The position numbers and the translations under genes were made by a program. The notes beneath the pieces were generated by a model, which had not been told where the DNA came from, ran no database searches, and worked only from the letters and a program-made list of their open reading frames with translations. Positions 10,119 through 22,400 of a stretch of 64,000 nt of DNA are shown piece after piece. Source of the DNA: Cycas panzhihuaensis (lineage: Eukaryota > Cycadophyta); contig CM041465.1 of NCBI GenBank assembly GCA_023213395.1, positions 140,499,741 through 140,563,740 of the forward strand. Reading direction: 5' to 3'. Within the stretch, counting starts at the first letter, position 1. Each line of letters opens with the position of its first letter.

Positions 10119-12793
10119 TAGTTTTTGTGTGGAACTATAAAGATATAGAAGGCCTTGACTCCCAAATTATTAAACATAATATTACAGTGATTCTTAGCAT
10201 TAAACCCAAATGGCAAAAATAACACCCTCTCCACTTGCACCTCTCCCTTGTTATTAAATAAGAAGTGGAGAAGCTGTTAGGAGCTCGATTCATTGAGAGT
10301 GTTGATTACTCTTAATGGGTTTCCAACATAATTCTTGTAGCAAAAAAAAAAGGTTAATTCAAATTTGCATCAACTTTCATAACATTAAATATGCATGTCC
10401 TAAGGATAATTTTCCTCTTTCCTTTCTTAACTAGATTTGGGACTAGACTACTAGTTTCGAGGTAATGTCCCTTATAGATGGATTTTTAGGATATAATCAT
10501 ATTTCTATCACACCTTGCGATCACCACATGACTATTTTCACCACTCCTTGGGGCACCTTATTTTATAAAGTTATACCATTTAGATTGAAGAATACTGGTG
10601 CGACATATCAAAGGGCTATGGTCTATATTTTCCATGACTTGATTGGAAATATCATTGCCACATATTTAGATGATATGCCTAATATTTCATACACAAGATC
10701 TAATCATTTATGTGATTTGAGAACCATTTTTAAAAGGTGTAAGAAATATCACTTATGCCTCAATCCTTTCAAATATGTTTTTACTATTACATCAGAAAAG
10801 ATGTTGGGAAACATCATTTCTCAAGATGGGATTAGAATCAATCCTGACAAAATTGAGGCAATTATCTAAATGCCTCCTCTTAAGATCCAAAAGCATATTA
10901 AATCTTTTCTAGGTAGGCTTAGTTTCTTAAGGCATTTCATAGCTAATTTCGTTACATGCTAGGCCCATCACCAATCTTTTAAAGAAAGATATCAAGTTGC
11001 AATAGACTCCTCAAGTTCAAGAGTCCTTTGATAAGCTAAAACAAGCCTTGATTTTAGCACTAGTTCTTGCTCTATTGAGGTTTAATAAGCCATTCATTTT
11101 ATATACTTTAGTTATAGAGGAATCATTAGTAGGGATGCTAGCACAAGAGGATGATTTTGATAGAGAAAAGGCTATTTATTTTATTGGTAGGACCCTCGTG
11201 GTGATTGAGCTTCACTATTCTTTTCCTGAAAAAGAGTGCCTTACTTTAGTTTTTGCTACTAAAACATTATGCTACTACCTTCTTAAAAATAGGGTCTACC
11301 TTATTATTCAATCCAATCCTATAAGGTACTTACTTACTAAATCTAACCTCACTAGTCGATTGGGTAAGTGGTCTTTATTACTTCAAGAATTTGACTTACA
11401 AGTGGTTAATAAGAAATCAAAAAAGGAGATGATCATTTTGAGGATTATGGATGATGCTCCTCTCCTTAATATCGCTAGTCAACCTGTTAATAATTCCCTT
11501 CCAGATGATCATATCTTTTATATCAAGGGTATCTCTTCTAATGATCCATAGTATGGGGAGATCTGATTATACTTGCATGATTAATATTTCCCTTCTCTTG
11601 CTACTTCAAAGAAGAGAAGATGAATCTATGTCATTGCTAGGCAATATCTTTTGCTGGATGATGTATTATATAAGCATTCTTTCGATGGAATTCTATTAAG
11701 GTGCCTCTCTCTTGATGAATCACTAGTTGCCTTGATAGAATCTCATGAAGGAATTCATGGGCTACACTTTGGTGGTTATTCAATGGCCAAATGTATCTTT
11801 TGTATGGGCTATTATTGGCTTACCTTATTCAAAGATGCCCACTGTTATGTTTAAAAATGCCAAAAATGCCAATCCCATGCAACTTTGGTGCATCAACTTG
11901 CACAAGAAATGAAGTCAATCATTTCACCTTGGCCTTTATCCCAATGGGGTCTCGATCTTATTAGTCAGACTTTTCCAACATCATCTAAAGGGAAAAAATT
12001 TATCTTTACTACAATAGAATATTTTACGAAGTGGAGTGAAGTTATCCCATTGGCTTCTGCTACTAGAAAAATCATTGCCACATTTATATTCTAGCATATT
12101 ATTTGTAGATTTGGGATACTGGATATTAGTGTTACTGACAATGGGACTTCATTTTATAGTCCTCATGTCAATGAATTATGTAGTAAGTTCCATATTACTT
12201 ATAGGTTATCTACCCCTTATCATCCTTAGGTAAATGGTCAAGTGGAAGCTTTTAATAAGATCTTAACTAAGATTCTAGCTAAGACAATTGCTACCTCTCA
12301 TAGGGATTAGCACTCTCAGTTATTTCTAGTGTTATGGGCCTATAGGACCTCCATTCGAAATGCTATGGGTATGACACCATTTTCACTTGTGTATGGTATT
12401 AAAGCCATCCTACCATTAGAATTTAAAATTCCTTCCTTACGTGTCATGTTAAAGGAGTTTACTCATGAGAAGTTTCAAAGGGATGCATGCCTTTTAGAAC
12501 TTAAAAAATTAGATGAGACTCACTTACAAGCCTTATAAAATAATATGGCATCCAAGGCTAGAGTCCAAGCCACCCACAATAAGCGAATTAGACCTAGAAA
12601 GTTCAATGTCGGTGATAACGTCTTAAAGTTAAAATATTTACATGATAAGCAATATAAGTTTTCTCCCAAATAGATGGGACTCTTTTTAGTAATTAAACAT
12701 TTAACTAATAGAGCTTATCAGATTTCGACATTGGAAGGATTAGAAATTAAGAGATCTATTAATTTCCAGTATTTAAGGAAATTTTATGCTTAG
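10119..12793 (+). pseudogene. Tat-lineage Ty3/gypsy pol: RT, RNase H, integrase
   Basis: The reading starts with the pre-RT block (FVWNYKDIEGLDSQIIKHNI), then EVEKLLGARFIESVDYS (about 10265), the RT core with active site YLDDM (about 10660), and a TSEKMLGNIIS block to 10869. RNase H follows (about 11000-11450, EKECLTLVFATKTL). Integrase has an HHCC finger (HEGIHGLHFGG ... CQKCQ, about 11745-11875), catalytic-core blocks WGLDLI, TDNGTSFY and NGQVEAFNK, and a C-terminal region ending FYA at 12793. There is one frameshift near 10960 and several nonsense codons (for example 12092, 12229, 12308, 12536), mostly at Gln positions. RT and integrase catalytic acids remain visible. Gag and protease are not seen upstream because of the copia insertion. 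Confidence 0.85.
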
Positions 12794-13937
12794 CAGCATG
12801 TATTTATCCCCTTCATAATAAGAATAAACTATAGCTCTGAAGCTTTTTCCTTTGCCTAATGATCTAAAACTATGAGCAAACTTCTTTTCTTTCTAGTCTT
12901 TTCTTGTATTTTCCTAAGTGTTGTTGTTTTTTGATTGAGATCCTACTCATGATCGCATAAGTCTTTTACTCTTTTTAGCTTCTGCATCAATTATGAGCTT
13001 GATATCATCATATTTAGATATCCTTCTCTTTTAAGTTTCATACTCGAAGGAGAACTTGGGCCCCCAACCTTATTTTATTTTCATCCTAGAGAGAGAAATA
13101 TTTCCATCAGCTTCAAGTAGTTAGTCTTTAGTGGAGATCATAGTTTCACTTGCTAGTTTATTATTTAGGGATTTTCTTTTTAGTCATATATCACGAATCA
13201 TTCTTTTGTTTTCATTACCCTCAGTTCTCTCTATTAATCTTTTGGAGTGGATATTCATTCTGCCACCTTCCCTTTACATTTGGAGACATTGTAATTTTGA
13301 TTTCCTCTTTTTTGTATTTCAATCCTTAAGGAGATTGGTCCTTTTTATTTTTAAATTCTATTAAAAAGGTTAAATCTTTCTTGTGTTAAGTAGAAGAGTT
13401 TCATAGATGGATGATTATGATCATTTTCTTGTACAAAAGTGGAAGTGGAAGTAAATAAAAAAGTAGTAATATTAAAAATAAAAAATTAATTAATTAAAAA
13501 AGGAGAAGTGAAAGGAAGCTTATTATTATCATCCTGTTGTAACTCAGGGCAAGTCACGTAATGGATTGGTTCTCACCTATCTAGTTATAGGTTGGGTTCA
13601 TTTAGATGAGTCATTCAGGATTTTTGGATCTAGTTGCTTGGTTCCACTATGGCCTCAGTTACGATCGAACCCTACTTGACACATTATTATTTTGATCATA
13701 ATCATCTTACTTACACTTCTTCTTCTTTATTCACCATAGTCAAAGATCTATACTTATTATTATATCCTTATTGATTAATTCCCATACCTTCCTTTATTAA
13801 TCACATGGTCTCTAAACTTTGATCCTATCATTCCCATGGAAATAAGTATCTTCAACGATGAAGGTAATAGGGGAAACCCAAGATCGTTTCCTTCTACTTA
13901 GGTAGTTTATGACCAATCATGAAGTCTCCTTCTTTCT
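12794..13937 (+). other. Spacer between integrase and second RNase H
   Basis: About 1.1 kb of AT-rich sequence with no recognised domain; one open frame (13131-13364) is hydrophobic and of doubtful meaning. The position matches the spacer between integrase and the additional RNase H of Tat elements. Confidence 0.4.
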
Positions 13938-14240
13938 ATGGGTATTTCATACCTAGGGTGACCAATAATGAAGTTGAATATCTTGCTATTATAAGAGCCT
14001 TGTTAGATATTTCTTATTTTTACCTTGGACCTATCACTATATATATTAAATCTTAGGTTGTAGTTTATTAATTGGTTGGGATGTATCAGGTTTATTCTCC
14101 ACGTCTTCTTCTTTTATATCATTAGGCTTTATCATTATTGTCCTTATTTGCTTTAATTACCATTCAACATATGCCTCATTCCCTTAACCTTAAAGCTGAT
14201 ACTCTCATTTCTTTAATCCTTGATAATTATTTTGGTTGAC
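13938..14240 (+). pseudogene. Second, archaeal-type RNase H (aRNH) of the Tat element
   Basis: One frame reads GYFIPRVTNNEVEYLAIIRALL, then ITIYIKS, VVVY and GMYQVYSP, and ends with a MPHSLNLKADTLISL block. This is the order of the archaeal-type RNase H: N-N-E-V/A-E-Y with its catalytic Glu, the SQLVV-like strand (the Gln is now a stop), the YQV segment, and the H-x-P-R/H-x-x-N-x-x-A-D catalytic tail. Tat elements are known to carry this extra domain. The N-terminal strand with the first catalytic Asp is not clearly readable. Three in-frame stops sit at probable Gln codons. Confidence 0.72.
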
Positions 14241-14253
14241 TTTCTTCTTTTTA

Positions 14254-14262
14254 TTGGGGGCA
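14254..14262 (+). other. Polypurine tract of the Tat element
   Basis: TTGGGGGCA lies just before a TG at 14264, after the second RNase H. It would prime plus-strand DNA and mark the start of the 3' LTR. A related TTTGGGGCA sits before the same LTR motif at about 58948-58956. Confidence 0.5.
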
Positions 14263-14263
14263 T

Positions 14264-16150
14264 TGTTCTTTGGAATGAGTATAAACTACCAATCTATAAT
14301 GAGTCTAAACTATTAGTTTGGGGAGGTTATTGATTATAGTAGTTTAAAAGTTAAGACGATATATAGGAGACTACAATAAGCTATGTGAAAGGGATAGACA
14401 CATATGGGAATCTTAGGCCATCAAGGATCTTGGAAGGATACAAGTCCCTAAAAGCCTCTTGCCCTTGGAAGGAGCTAAAGAGAAATCTAGTATACTTAAA
14501 GAGCAAGTTGTTTATTAAGTGAGATTAGTTTCATTTAGTAAACAACCTATTTTCTTCATGATACATTATGTAAATATGGGATATATCCTATGTTTATATA
14601 ATTTATCAAGAGTATGATGCGAGTGATATGAGCTTCCTTCTAGAGATTCATGTTACTCCATCTTCTACTTTTACAAACCTATTACTACTAGTTTTAGATG
14701 GTTTAAAGTTTATAAAAATAGAATAAGTAAACCTTTCACGTAATCTATGATGGCTTTTCTCTAAAATGTCACCAGTTAATGAGCTAGTAAATTATGACAG
14801 CCTATCCTTTTTGCTTTAACAAAAAGATTTCCCTTTGATGCTTGGTTAAAGAGAGATAAACTATGACCAGGTATATAGTTCTATATAGTTTGTGGGAAAT
14901 AGGTAGTGTTCATTTAGTGCTAAAGTCCCATCTAATTTATGGATAAACTATATAGTAGAGGCCCATCTAATTTGTGGGCGTTTGGTGATTAAGTGTCATC
15001 CAATTTCTGGGCATGTTATATGGTAGTGAAGTCCCATATAGTTTATGGGAATTAGATAGGTTTGTGATGGTATTAAATACCCAGTCCTTTTGGGTAAAAG
15101 GTGTAAATTATGACAGCTTAATATTAGATACCTAGTCCTTTTGGGTAGGTTTTTGGTGACATTAGATACCCAGTTCTTTTAGGTAGGTTTTTGGTGACAT
15201 TTGACACCTAATCCTTTTGAGTAGGATTTTAGTGGTGTTAGATACCCAATCCTTCTTGGGTAGATTCATGGCGATTAGATGCCCAGTCCTTTTAGGTAAG
15301 AGGTATGCATAATGGTCTTTTGGGGTTAGAAACCTTATCTTTTTGGGTAGACTTGCTAGTAAGAGTCTTGTTTGGTCTTGTTATCATACGAATTTCATCT
15401 TATGTTAGGTCATAGACTTATGTCACCCCATCATTTATGTACTTCATTTGGTTCTATCACTTTGACCAAAACGACAATCAATTATGTCATTGCCACCTTT
15501 CACCATCCTATCTCTCTCTTTAGAATAGGAGCTTTAGGTGTTAAGGGGGTAAATGTTTTACTAAAACTTGGCATTTTGATTTGTATTTGATTTCTATTGG
15601 TAAGTTTTGACATGTTTGTTGTGTAGTTTCATGGAAAATGAATGATGGTTTACTTGATTATAAATTAGACCATGTTTTGATAAAGGAATATATGAATTTG
15701 ATTTAATGAATTATGATGAATGATGATGTGACTTGTATTTTTACTATCATTTACTGATGACTTAAACTATGGTACTAAAGTTCTCCTCCATGATCAACTT
15801 ATCCTTATGCCTCCTTAAAAATTTATTATTTTTATGTTGTATCCATGATTTCACCCAATTTTATTGTTTCTTATCATTTTTGGGCTTGTATTTAATAATT
15901 TTCACCTTATTCAGGGCTTATTTATTTATTTATAAAGTCATTTTTATATTTCAATTTTTATTTAATATTAAAATTTGACTTTTCTTTAATAAACTTTTAT
16001 CTTCATATTTATCACATTTTTGACGTTGCCAAAAACGTAACTGATCATATTTTTAGTATAAAGTTACATTTTTGTAGGTTGAAAAATGTGACCGATCACA
16101 TTTTTTTACTGTCATGCATGCAAAATTAGGCTAGTGCACCAGAATATTAC
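14264..16150 (+). repeat. 3' LTR of the Tat element (start clear, end not located)
   Basis: It begins TGTTCTTTGG and carries two copies of an ATGAGTNTAAACTA motif (about 14276-14310), which recurs at 53934 and in a cluster at 58958-59434. A block near 15996-16130 (TATCACATTTTTG, then CCAAAA, later CTGTCAT and GGCTNGTGC) matches 61313-61510 in the same order, which suggests a second LTR of the same family there. I could not find the 3' end by eye; it may lie well past 16150. Confidence 0.5.
14885..15350 (+). repeat. Two tandem arrays of short hairpin repeats inside the Tat LTR
   Basis: Array A (about 14885-15050) has five copies of a CCCATCTAATTTATGGG-like unit. Array B (about 15078-15350) has seven copies of a TACCCAGTCCTTTTGGGTA-like unit, at about 15078, 15129, 15167, 15205, 15243, 15280 and 15331. 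Spacing is about 38 bp in the middle of the array and wider at its ends. Each unit is itself an inverted repeat (CCCA/TGGG, or TACCCA/TGGGTA), so the arrays could form a row of small hairpins. Confidence 0.82.
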
Positions 16151-17428
16151 ATGCCACCACCTAGATTTGGTGGGATTTGATCTCTTTGATATCTAAGAAT
16201 GATGTTGAGCTTTGTATGATTGATTGTTGATGAGTTAGTGTGTGATTTTGCTCAATTTTTTGTGTGAATTTTTGAGTTTTCTTGGAGATTTTTAAAGATT
16301 TTTACTATGAGACTGAAAGTTAGATTTTTAAAAGACTTATGGGTGAAATCATGGAACATTTTTGATGTTGTATTGCTAATATTTGAATGTTGGTGATCTG
16401 TGCTTCAAGTTTTTGGACTTTTATCAAGGTTTCATGCTTCAAACTTCTTTCAATTTAATAAGGTCTTTCCTATTAAGTTTCTATCTTATTTCATAGTATT
16501 TTAAAGGTGTTTTTTGCTTAAAAGTTACTCTTTTATATGGTTGATTATTACATTAATCTTATAGTCATTTTGAGCTCTAAAATCTACATTGAAAGGTTGG
16601 CCTTTTGTGGGGTTCCTTAAGGGTTAGACTAGGGTGGAGCATGGTCATCTCTCCACCACTCATCTAACTAGCCCTTCTCACTCTTCTATAGTAGATTATA
16701 TTTCAATCAATTTGCCACTCCTTTTGGCATTGTTAGATTGTAGTTTATCCTCTTTTGGTTGTTGTTATTCTCCTTTGATTTCTTTTGAATGAAAGTTTAT
16801 GGAAGAAAATTGATTAGCTAAAAAGAAAGCTGTTATTCTAAGGCGTTAACTTGTAATAGGAAATAAGTTTTATTTTCATAATCTTATGGTTAAATTGATT
16901 TTCACTTTCTTTATCTTTCAAAAGATAAGTTAAAAACATTGAAAAGTAAAAACATTTCTAATTTTTCAGTTTGATAAGTATTTAAGGATCCTTTTAGAGA
17001 TTCTCCTACTCCTATCATGATAGAACCATTAAAACTAGTTCTTCATGTGAAAGTTATGGTTCGGATTTATGATTTGCCTGTCATCTCATAGGTTTGAAAA
17101 TTATTAGAAAACCACAATAACATCTTTTGAAAAAAAATCTCTTTTCTTTTTGCATTATTCAATATCTTTTCTTAAAAAATTAGTTACATGCATGAAATAT
17201 GAATTTTGTTGACTAGTTTTGTATGTTATTGATCTCTTTAGAAAACTTGCACGAATGATTATATAGTGTGTTTCATCTTGTAATAATGTCATCCCTTTTG
17301 CAATGAAGTATGCATATTACATATAGGAAGATAATTTCATATTTATATATGCATCTTTCATTTTAGAAACCAAAAAAAAAGGACGTCAAAACTTGCATGC
17401 ATCTTTTATAGTTTATTTTCTTTTGAAT

Positions 17429-17431
<3 letters not shown>
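16151..17431. other. AT-rich stretch, no gene seen
   Basis: No conserved protein, RNA gene or clear repeat. It may be the rest of the Tat LTR or the flank between it and the satellite array. Confidence 0.4.

Positions 17432-17473
<42 letters not shown>
17432..17473. repeat. (TA)n microsatellite
   Basis: An uninterrupted run of about 21 TA units. Confidence 0.97.
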
Positions 17474-17476
<3 letters not shown>

Positions 17477-17559
17477 TTAGTCTTTTAGTCTCATTGATTA
17501 CTTAGATTTATCTTACTTTCTTTGTTTTATTTATTTGTTGATATTATATCAAAACCTAA

Positions 17560-18760
17560 CCAATGTATAACACAAGGGGAGTTTTGCTTCCTCAATCATA
17601 TAATCCATCAATAATCAATCATTTTAAGCATTTGTTAGTACTAGGGAGTAATGTATTTAAATGTGAATGTAATGAGTCATACATTTCAGGCTTTTCACCC
17701 TTGAAGGCTCTTTCTAGATTGGCAAAGTTATATGGGTGTGTTTTACCTTATAAATATATAAGAGTATTTCTAACTAATAAATATGGGACATCAAGCCAAC
17801 GATAGGGATCACATCACGTCCATTCAATACAAGTGACTACAACCTAGACTGATAGTACTAATAAGTAAAAAATAATGGCATACAACATAAAGGGATTAGA
17901 GTTTCTTCAATCATACAATTCATCAATAATCAATCATTTTAAGCATTTGTTAGCACTAGAGAATAACCTATTCAAAAGTAAATTTACCAAGTCATATATT
18001 TTGAGATTTTCACCTTTGAAGTATCTTTTCATATTGACAAAGTTGTAAGGGTGAGTTTTACCTTATAAACATACAAAAGTACTTCTAATTAATGAATGTG
18101 GGATATCAATCTAATGATGGTAATCATATCACAACTACTCAAGCTAAGTGGAAACATCCCAGACTAATGGTACTAATGAGTAGGAAGTAATGGAATATAA
18201 CACAAGGGGAGCCGGGTATTCTCAATAATATGATTCATCAATAATCAACCCTTTTAAGTATTTATTAGGATCGAAGAGTAACGTATTTAGATGTGAATGC
18301 ATTGAGTCACATATTTCTGGATTTCTACCCTCGAAGGATCTTTCCTAATTGGTAAAGTTGTAGGGGTATATTTTAGCTTATAAAAATGTAGAAGTACCTC
18401 CAACTAATAAACATAGGATATCAACCTAATGATAGGGATCACATTATATCTACTCAATCCAAGTGGTAATATTCTAGACTGATAGTACTAATGAGTAAGA
18501 AGCAATAGTATGTAGAATAAGGAGAGTTGGACCTCTTCAATTATATAATTCATCAATAATGAACCCTTCTAAGTATTTGTTAGTATTGGGGAGAAACATG
18601 TTTAGGTGTGAATGCACTGAGTTATACATTTTTAGCTTTTCAACCTTGAAGGCTCTTTCTAAATTAATAAAGTTGTAGAGGTGTATTTTACCTTATAAAC
18701 ATGTGAGAGTACTTTAAATTAATGAATGTGAAACACTAACCACATAATGTAGATCATATC
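17560..18760 (+). repeat. Satellite array, about 314-bp monomer (first block)
   Basis: Four diverged monomers. A landmark of type TTTTACCTTATAAACATATG recurs at about 17745, 18058, 18371 and 18687, spaced 313-316 bp. Other shared landmarks are ATTCATCAATAATCAACCC, GGCTCTTTCTAGATTGGC and GATAGTACTAATGAGTAG. The array is cut at 18760 by a copia LTR and resumes at 26568. Short open frames inside are not conserved between monomers. Confidence 0.93.
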
Positions 18761-19388
18761 AATGGTTGCATGCTTAAATTTTGGCATGCTGGCAGTGCAG
18801 TTTTCCCCCCAAACCTTCCTCAGGGTTTCCAAGGGGGGCGGGAGCCCCCCTTAGCCAGGGGGGTGTAGGGGGTGTGGAACGCCCCCCGTAAAGAGGGGGT
18901 TCAGGGGTGATAGCCCCAGACCCAAGAAAATAACATTGGAAACTATATTAAATTGTAAAGAGAATAAGGGTCATTCAATAAAAATACCCTAGATTCTATG
19001 GTCCAAATTTGTGCCTTATATGACTCTCTCATGTAGCCAATTTTAGGGCATATTTCATTATGTTGAGGTTGTTCAATATACTATGAGGAGTTGGGTGGAT
19101 GGTTGTTATTGTTGTGATCACTTTACTGCAGGATTATGTATATTTTCTCCATTTTGTGACAATAAAGATTAATACCTTTCTTGTGTGGATGTTTCCCTAG
19201 CACACTTCTAGGGTTTTATCATGTTATATCGGGTGTATTTATGTGCTTGGCTTTCTTGTTCAGTTTATTTATTTTATCTCTGGTTTAAGAACTTGCATGT
19301 AATCTTTAGTTTTGATCTCTATAACCAGTTGCAAGAATAGGTTAGATCTTGGTGGAAGCTTAAGGGTTAGGACCTTGTATTATCAACA
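18761..19388 (+). repeat. 5' LTR of Tork copia element 1
   Basis: It ends TTATCAACA at 19388, two bases before the primer site. Compared with the 3' LTR it starts at ATGGTT instead of TATTGGGTAATG, so about 20 terminal bases are lost. It contains a striking block of G and C runs at about 18803-18920 (six runs of five or more). Confidence 0.85.
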
Positions 19389-19390
19389 AG

Positions 19391-19402
19391 AGGTATTAGA
19401 GC
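19391..19402 (+). other. Primer-binding site (initiator tRNA-Met type), two changes
   Basis: AGGTATTAGAGC against the expected TGGTATCAGAGC. It follows the LTR end after the same two-base AG spacer as in element 2, where the site is perfect. Confidence 0.8.
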
Positions 19403-19460
19403 CACTTTTATTTTTGCAGCAAGTTTATGAACATTTTGGTGTCAGCTTTCTCTATACCAA

Positions 19461-22400
19461 ATGGCAAAACTGGCAAGTGCAAAGTTCAAGGTGGAGAAAT
19501 TCAATGGCAAGAACAACTTTGAGTTGTGGAAACTGAAAGCGTATGATGTTCTTGTACAATAAGGTTTGTACAAAGCTCTTGCAGGCAAAATGAAGAAACC
19601 CACAGGGATGAATGATGATGAATGGGATGATCTAGACAAAAAGGCTCTTAGTACAATACGATTGTGCTTGGTAGATGAAGTTCTACTTAACATCGTAGTG
19701 GAGCAGACAGTAGTAGGATTATGGACTTGGTTGGAAGGCTTGTATATAACCAAATCAGTGATGAATAAAATTTTCTTGAAGAGGCAACTATACTCATTAC
19801 GGATGAAGGAAGGTACAAAAATTTCTAACCATTTAAATGTTTTCAATACTCTTATTTGTCAGTTGGCTAGTATCAATGATAAAATGGAGGATGAGGACAA
19901 GGCTGTTACCTTATTATGATCATTACCAGAATCCTAGAATAATATTGTTACCTCAATTAGTTTTAGCACTACATATGAATTAGAATATGATTTTGTTGTG
20001 AGTGATTTGCTGATGGAAGAAGTGCAGAGGAAGTCTAGTCTTGAAACCTCCACACTAGAAGCTATGATAGCAAGGGGTAGAACAATTGATAGAGAATAAA
20101 GCTCTAGGGATACATCAAGGTCAAAGTCAAAAGGCAAGAAGAATAATCTTAGGTGTTGGCACTGTAATAAGACTAGTCACCTCAAGAAGGATTGCTATAA
20201 AAGGAGGGAGTTCCAGAAAAAGAAAGATCCTGCCAAGGAGGTGAATCAGGTAGAGTCAAATCAAAGTATGGATGATGATGTCTTGGTTTCTTATAATGTT
20301 TCTCATTATCACCATGACTAGTTATTAGATTCAGGTTCTTCGTACCACATGTGTCCACACAAGAGTTGGTTCTCATCATACGAACCTCTTGATGGTGGTG
20401 ATGTGCTTATGGGAAATGAAGTTTTTTATAAGATAGCGGGCATTAGTAGCATCTGAATTAAGATGTTCTATGGGGTAGTGAGAACATAACTAAGGTTATA
20501 CATGTACCTGATCTAAAAAAGAATATGATTTCCTTGGGTGAACTAGATTCAGGTGGTTTTAAGTATATATGTTATGAAGGAGTCCTAAAGGTGTCAAAGG
20601 GCACCTTAGTTGTTATGAAAGCCTTAAAGAAAGGAAATCTTTACATTTTACTAGGAAGTATAGATGTCAGCCAAGCAGCTATAGCATCAAAGACTATAGA
20701 AGATCTAGCTCAGTTATGGCATCACAGACTTGGGCACATGAGTGAGAGAGGACTTAAGGTGTTGATAAACTGTAAGTTACTTCCTAACTTACAACTTTCA
20801 TATTTGGCTTTCTATAAACATTGTGTTTTTGAAAAATAGTGTAGACTCAGGTTTAAAGTAGGGAGTCACACTAGTAAAGGTGTTCTGGATTACATACATT
20901 TAGATGTGTGGGGACCAACCCCTAAAATATCTTTTGGAGGATCATTGTACTTTATCACATTTATAGATGATTACTCCATGAAAGTATGGGTCTATTTTTT
21001 GAAAAGGAAATCTAAAGTTTCCAGTGTGTTTAAGTAGTTCAAGGCCTTAGTTAAGAACAACACTAGTAAGTCAATCAAATGTTTAAGAACTGACAATGGA
21101 GGTGAGTTCAACTCCTTAGAGTTTGAGAACTATTACAGAGAAGCTGGGATCGAAAGACATAAGACCACTAATTATACTCTGCAATAAATTGGCATTGCTG
21201 AGCACATGAATAGGACACTCTTGGAAAGAGTAAGAAGCATGCTAAACAATGCTGGAGTAGAGCAGGGCTTGTGGGCAGAAGCTGTTTAAACAGCTTGCTA
21301 TCTGGTAAACAGGTCACCATCACTTGTAATGGACTATAAGATTCCTGAAGAGGTATGGACTGGACATCCATGTGACTATTCAAATTTGAAAGTTTTTGGT
21401 TATGATGCTTATGCTTTGACTAACAAAAGTAAACATTTAAAGTTAGACATAAAATCTAAGAAATGTATCTTTATTGGTTATGGTAATAAAGATGGTGTGA
21501 AGGGATACAGGTTGTAGGATCCTACTACCTACAAAATCACCATTAACAGAGATGTTGTATTTGATGAATCTCCCCTTCTAAAATTAGACAGTATAGAAGT
21601 TGAAGTGAAACATGAGCAAAAAGATGAACATCAACAGGTCAAGTTTGAAACCTAGCCATCTTTGGAATCAGAAGAGTAGGAAGATCTTTCTAAAGATGAA
21701 TCTGCAACATATTTATAGGAGTATGTGGACACTCCTTTTCCAACAGTTAGAAGATCTACACAAGTTAGTCATCCACCTAACAACTACAGCATGTCTACTT
21801 CTATTACTTTGGTTTCTAATGATGGTAAGCCTACATATTATCAAGAAGCAACAGATGATATCCATAGTGAGAAGTGGAAGAGAGCTATGCAGGAAGAGAT
21901 AGATACATTGAAGAAAAATAATTCATGGGACTTAGTAGAGCTTCCACATGGCAGGAAGATTATTGGTTGCAGTTAGGTTTTTAAGATGAAAACAGATGTT
22001 GATGGAAAGGTTGACAAATATAGGGCAAGACTGGTGGCTAAAGGCTTTGCACAAAAAGTAGGTATCGACTTTCATGAGATCTTTTCACCAATTGTCAAAC
22101 TTATTTCAATTCGAGTGCTGTTAGCATTGGTAGTTTCTCTTGATTTGGAGTTAGAGTAGTTAGATGTAAAAATAACTTTTCTACATGGAGATTTAGATGA
22201 GGAGATCTATATGGATCAACTAGAAGGGTTTGTATAGGATGGCAGAAAAAGACTTGTTTACAAGCTCAAGAAATTATTATATACCCTAAAGCAATCTCGC
22301 AGGCAATGGTATAAGAAGTTTGATGCCTTCATGGAGAGCCAAAATTTCAAAAGAAGTGAGTATGATTATTGTGTTTACTTTAAATTTATGGACAATGTCT

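Noticed and set aside
17563-17805. 80-residue open frame inside the satellite (and a similar one at 33622-33822)
   Set aside because: Neighbouring monomers do not keep the frame, so it is chance.
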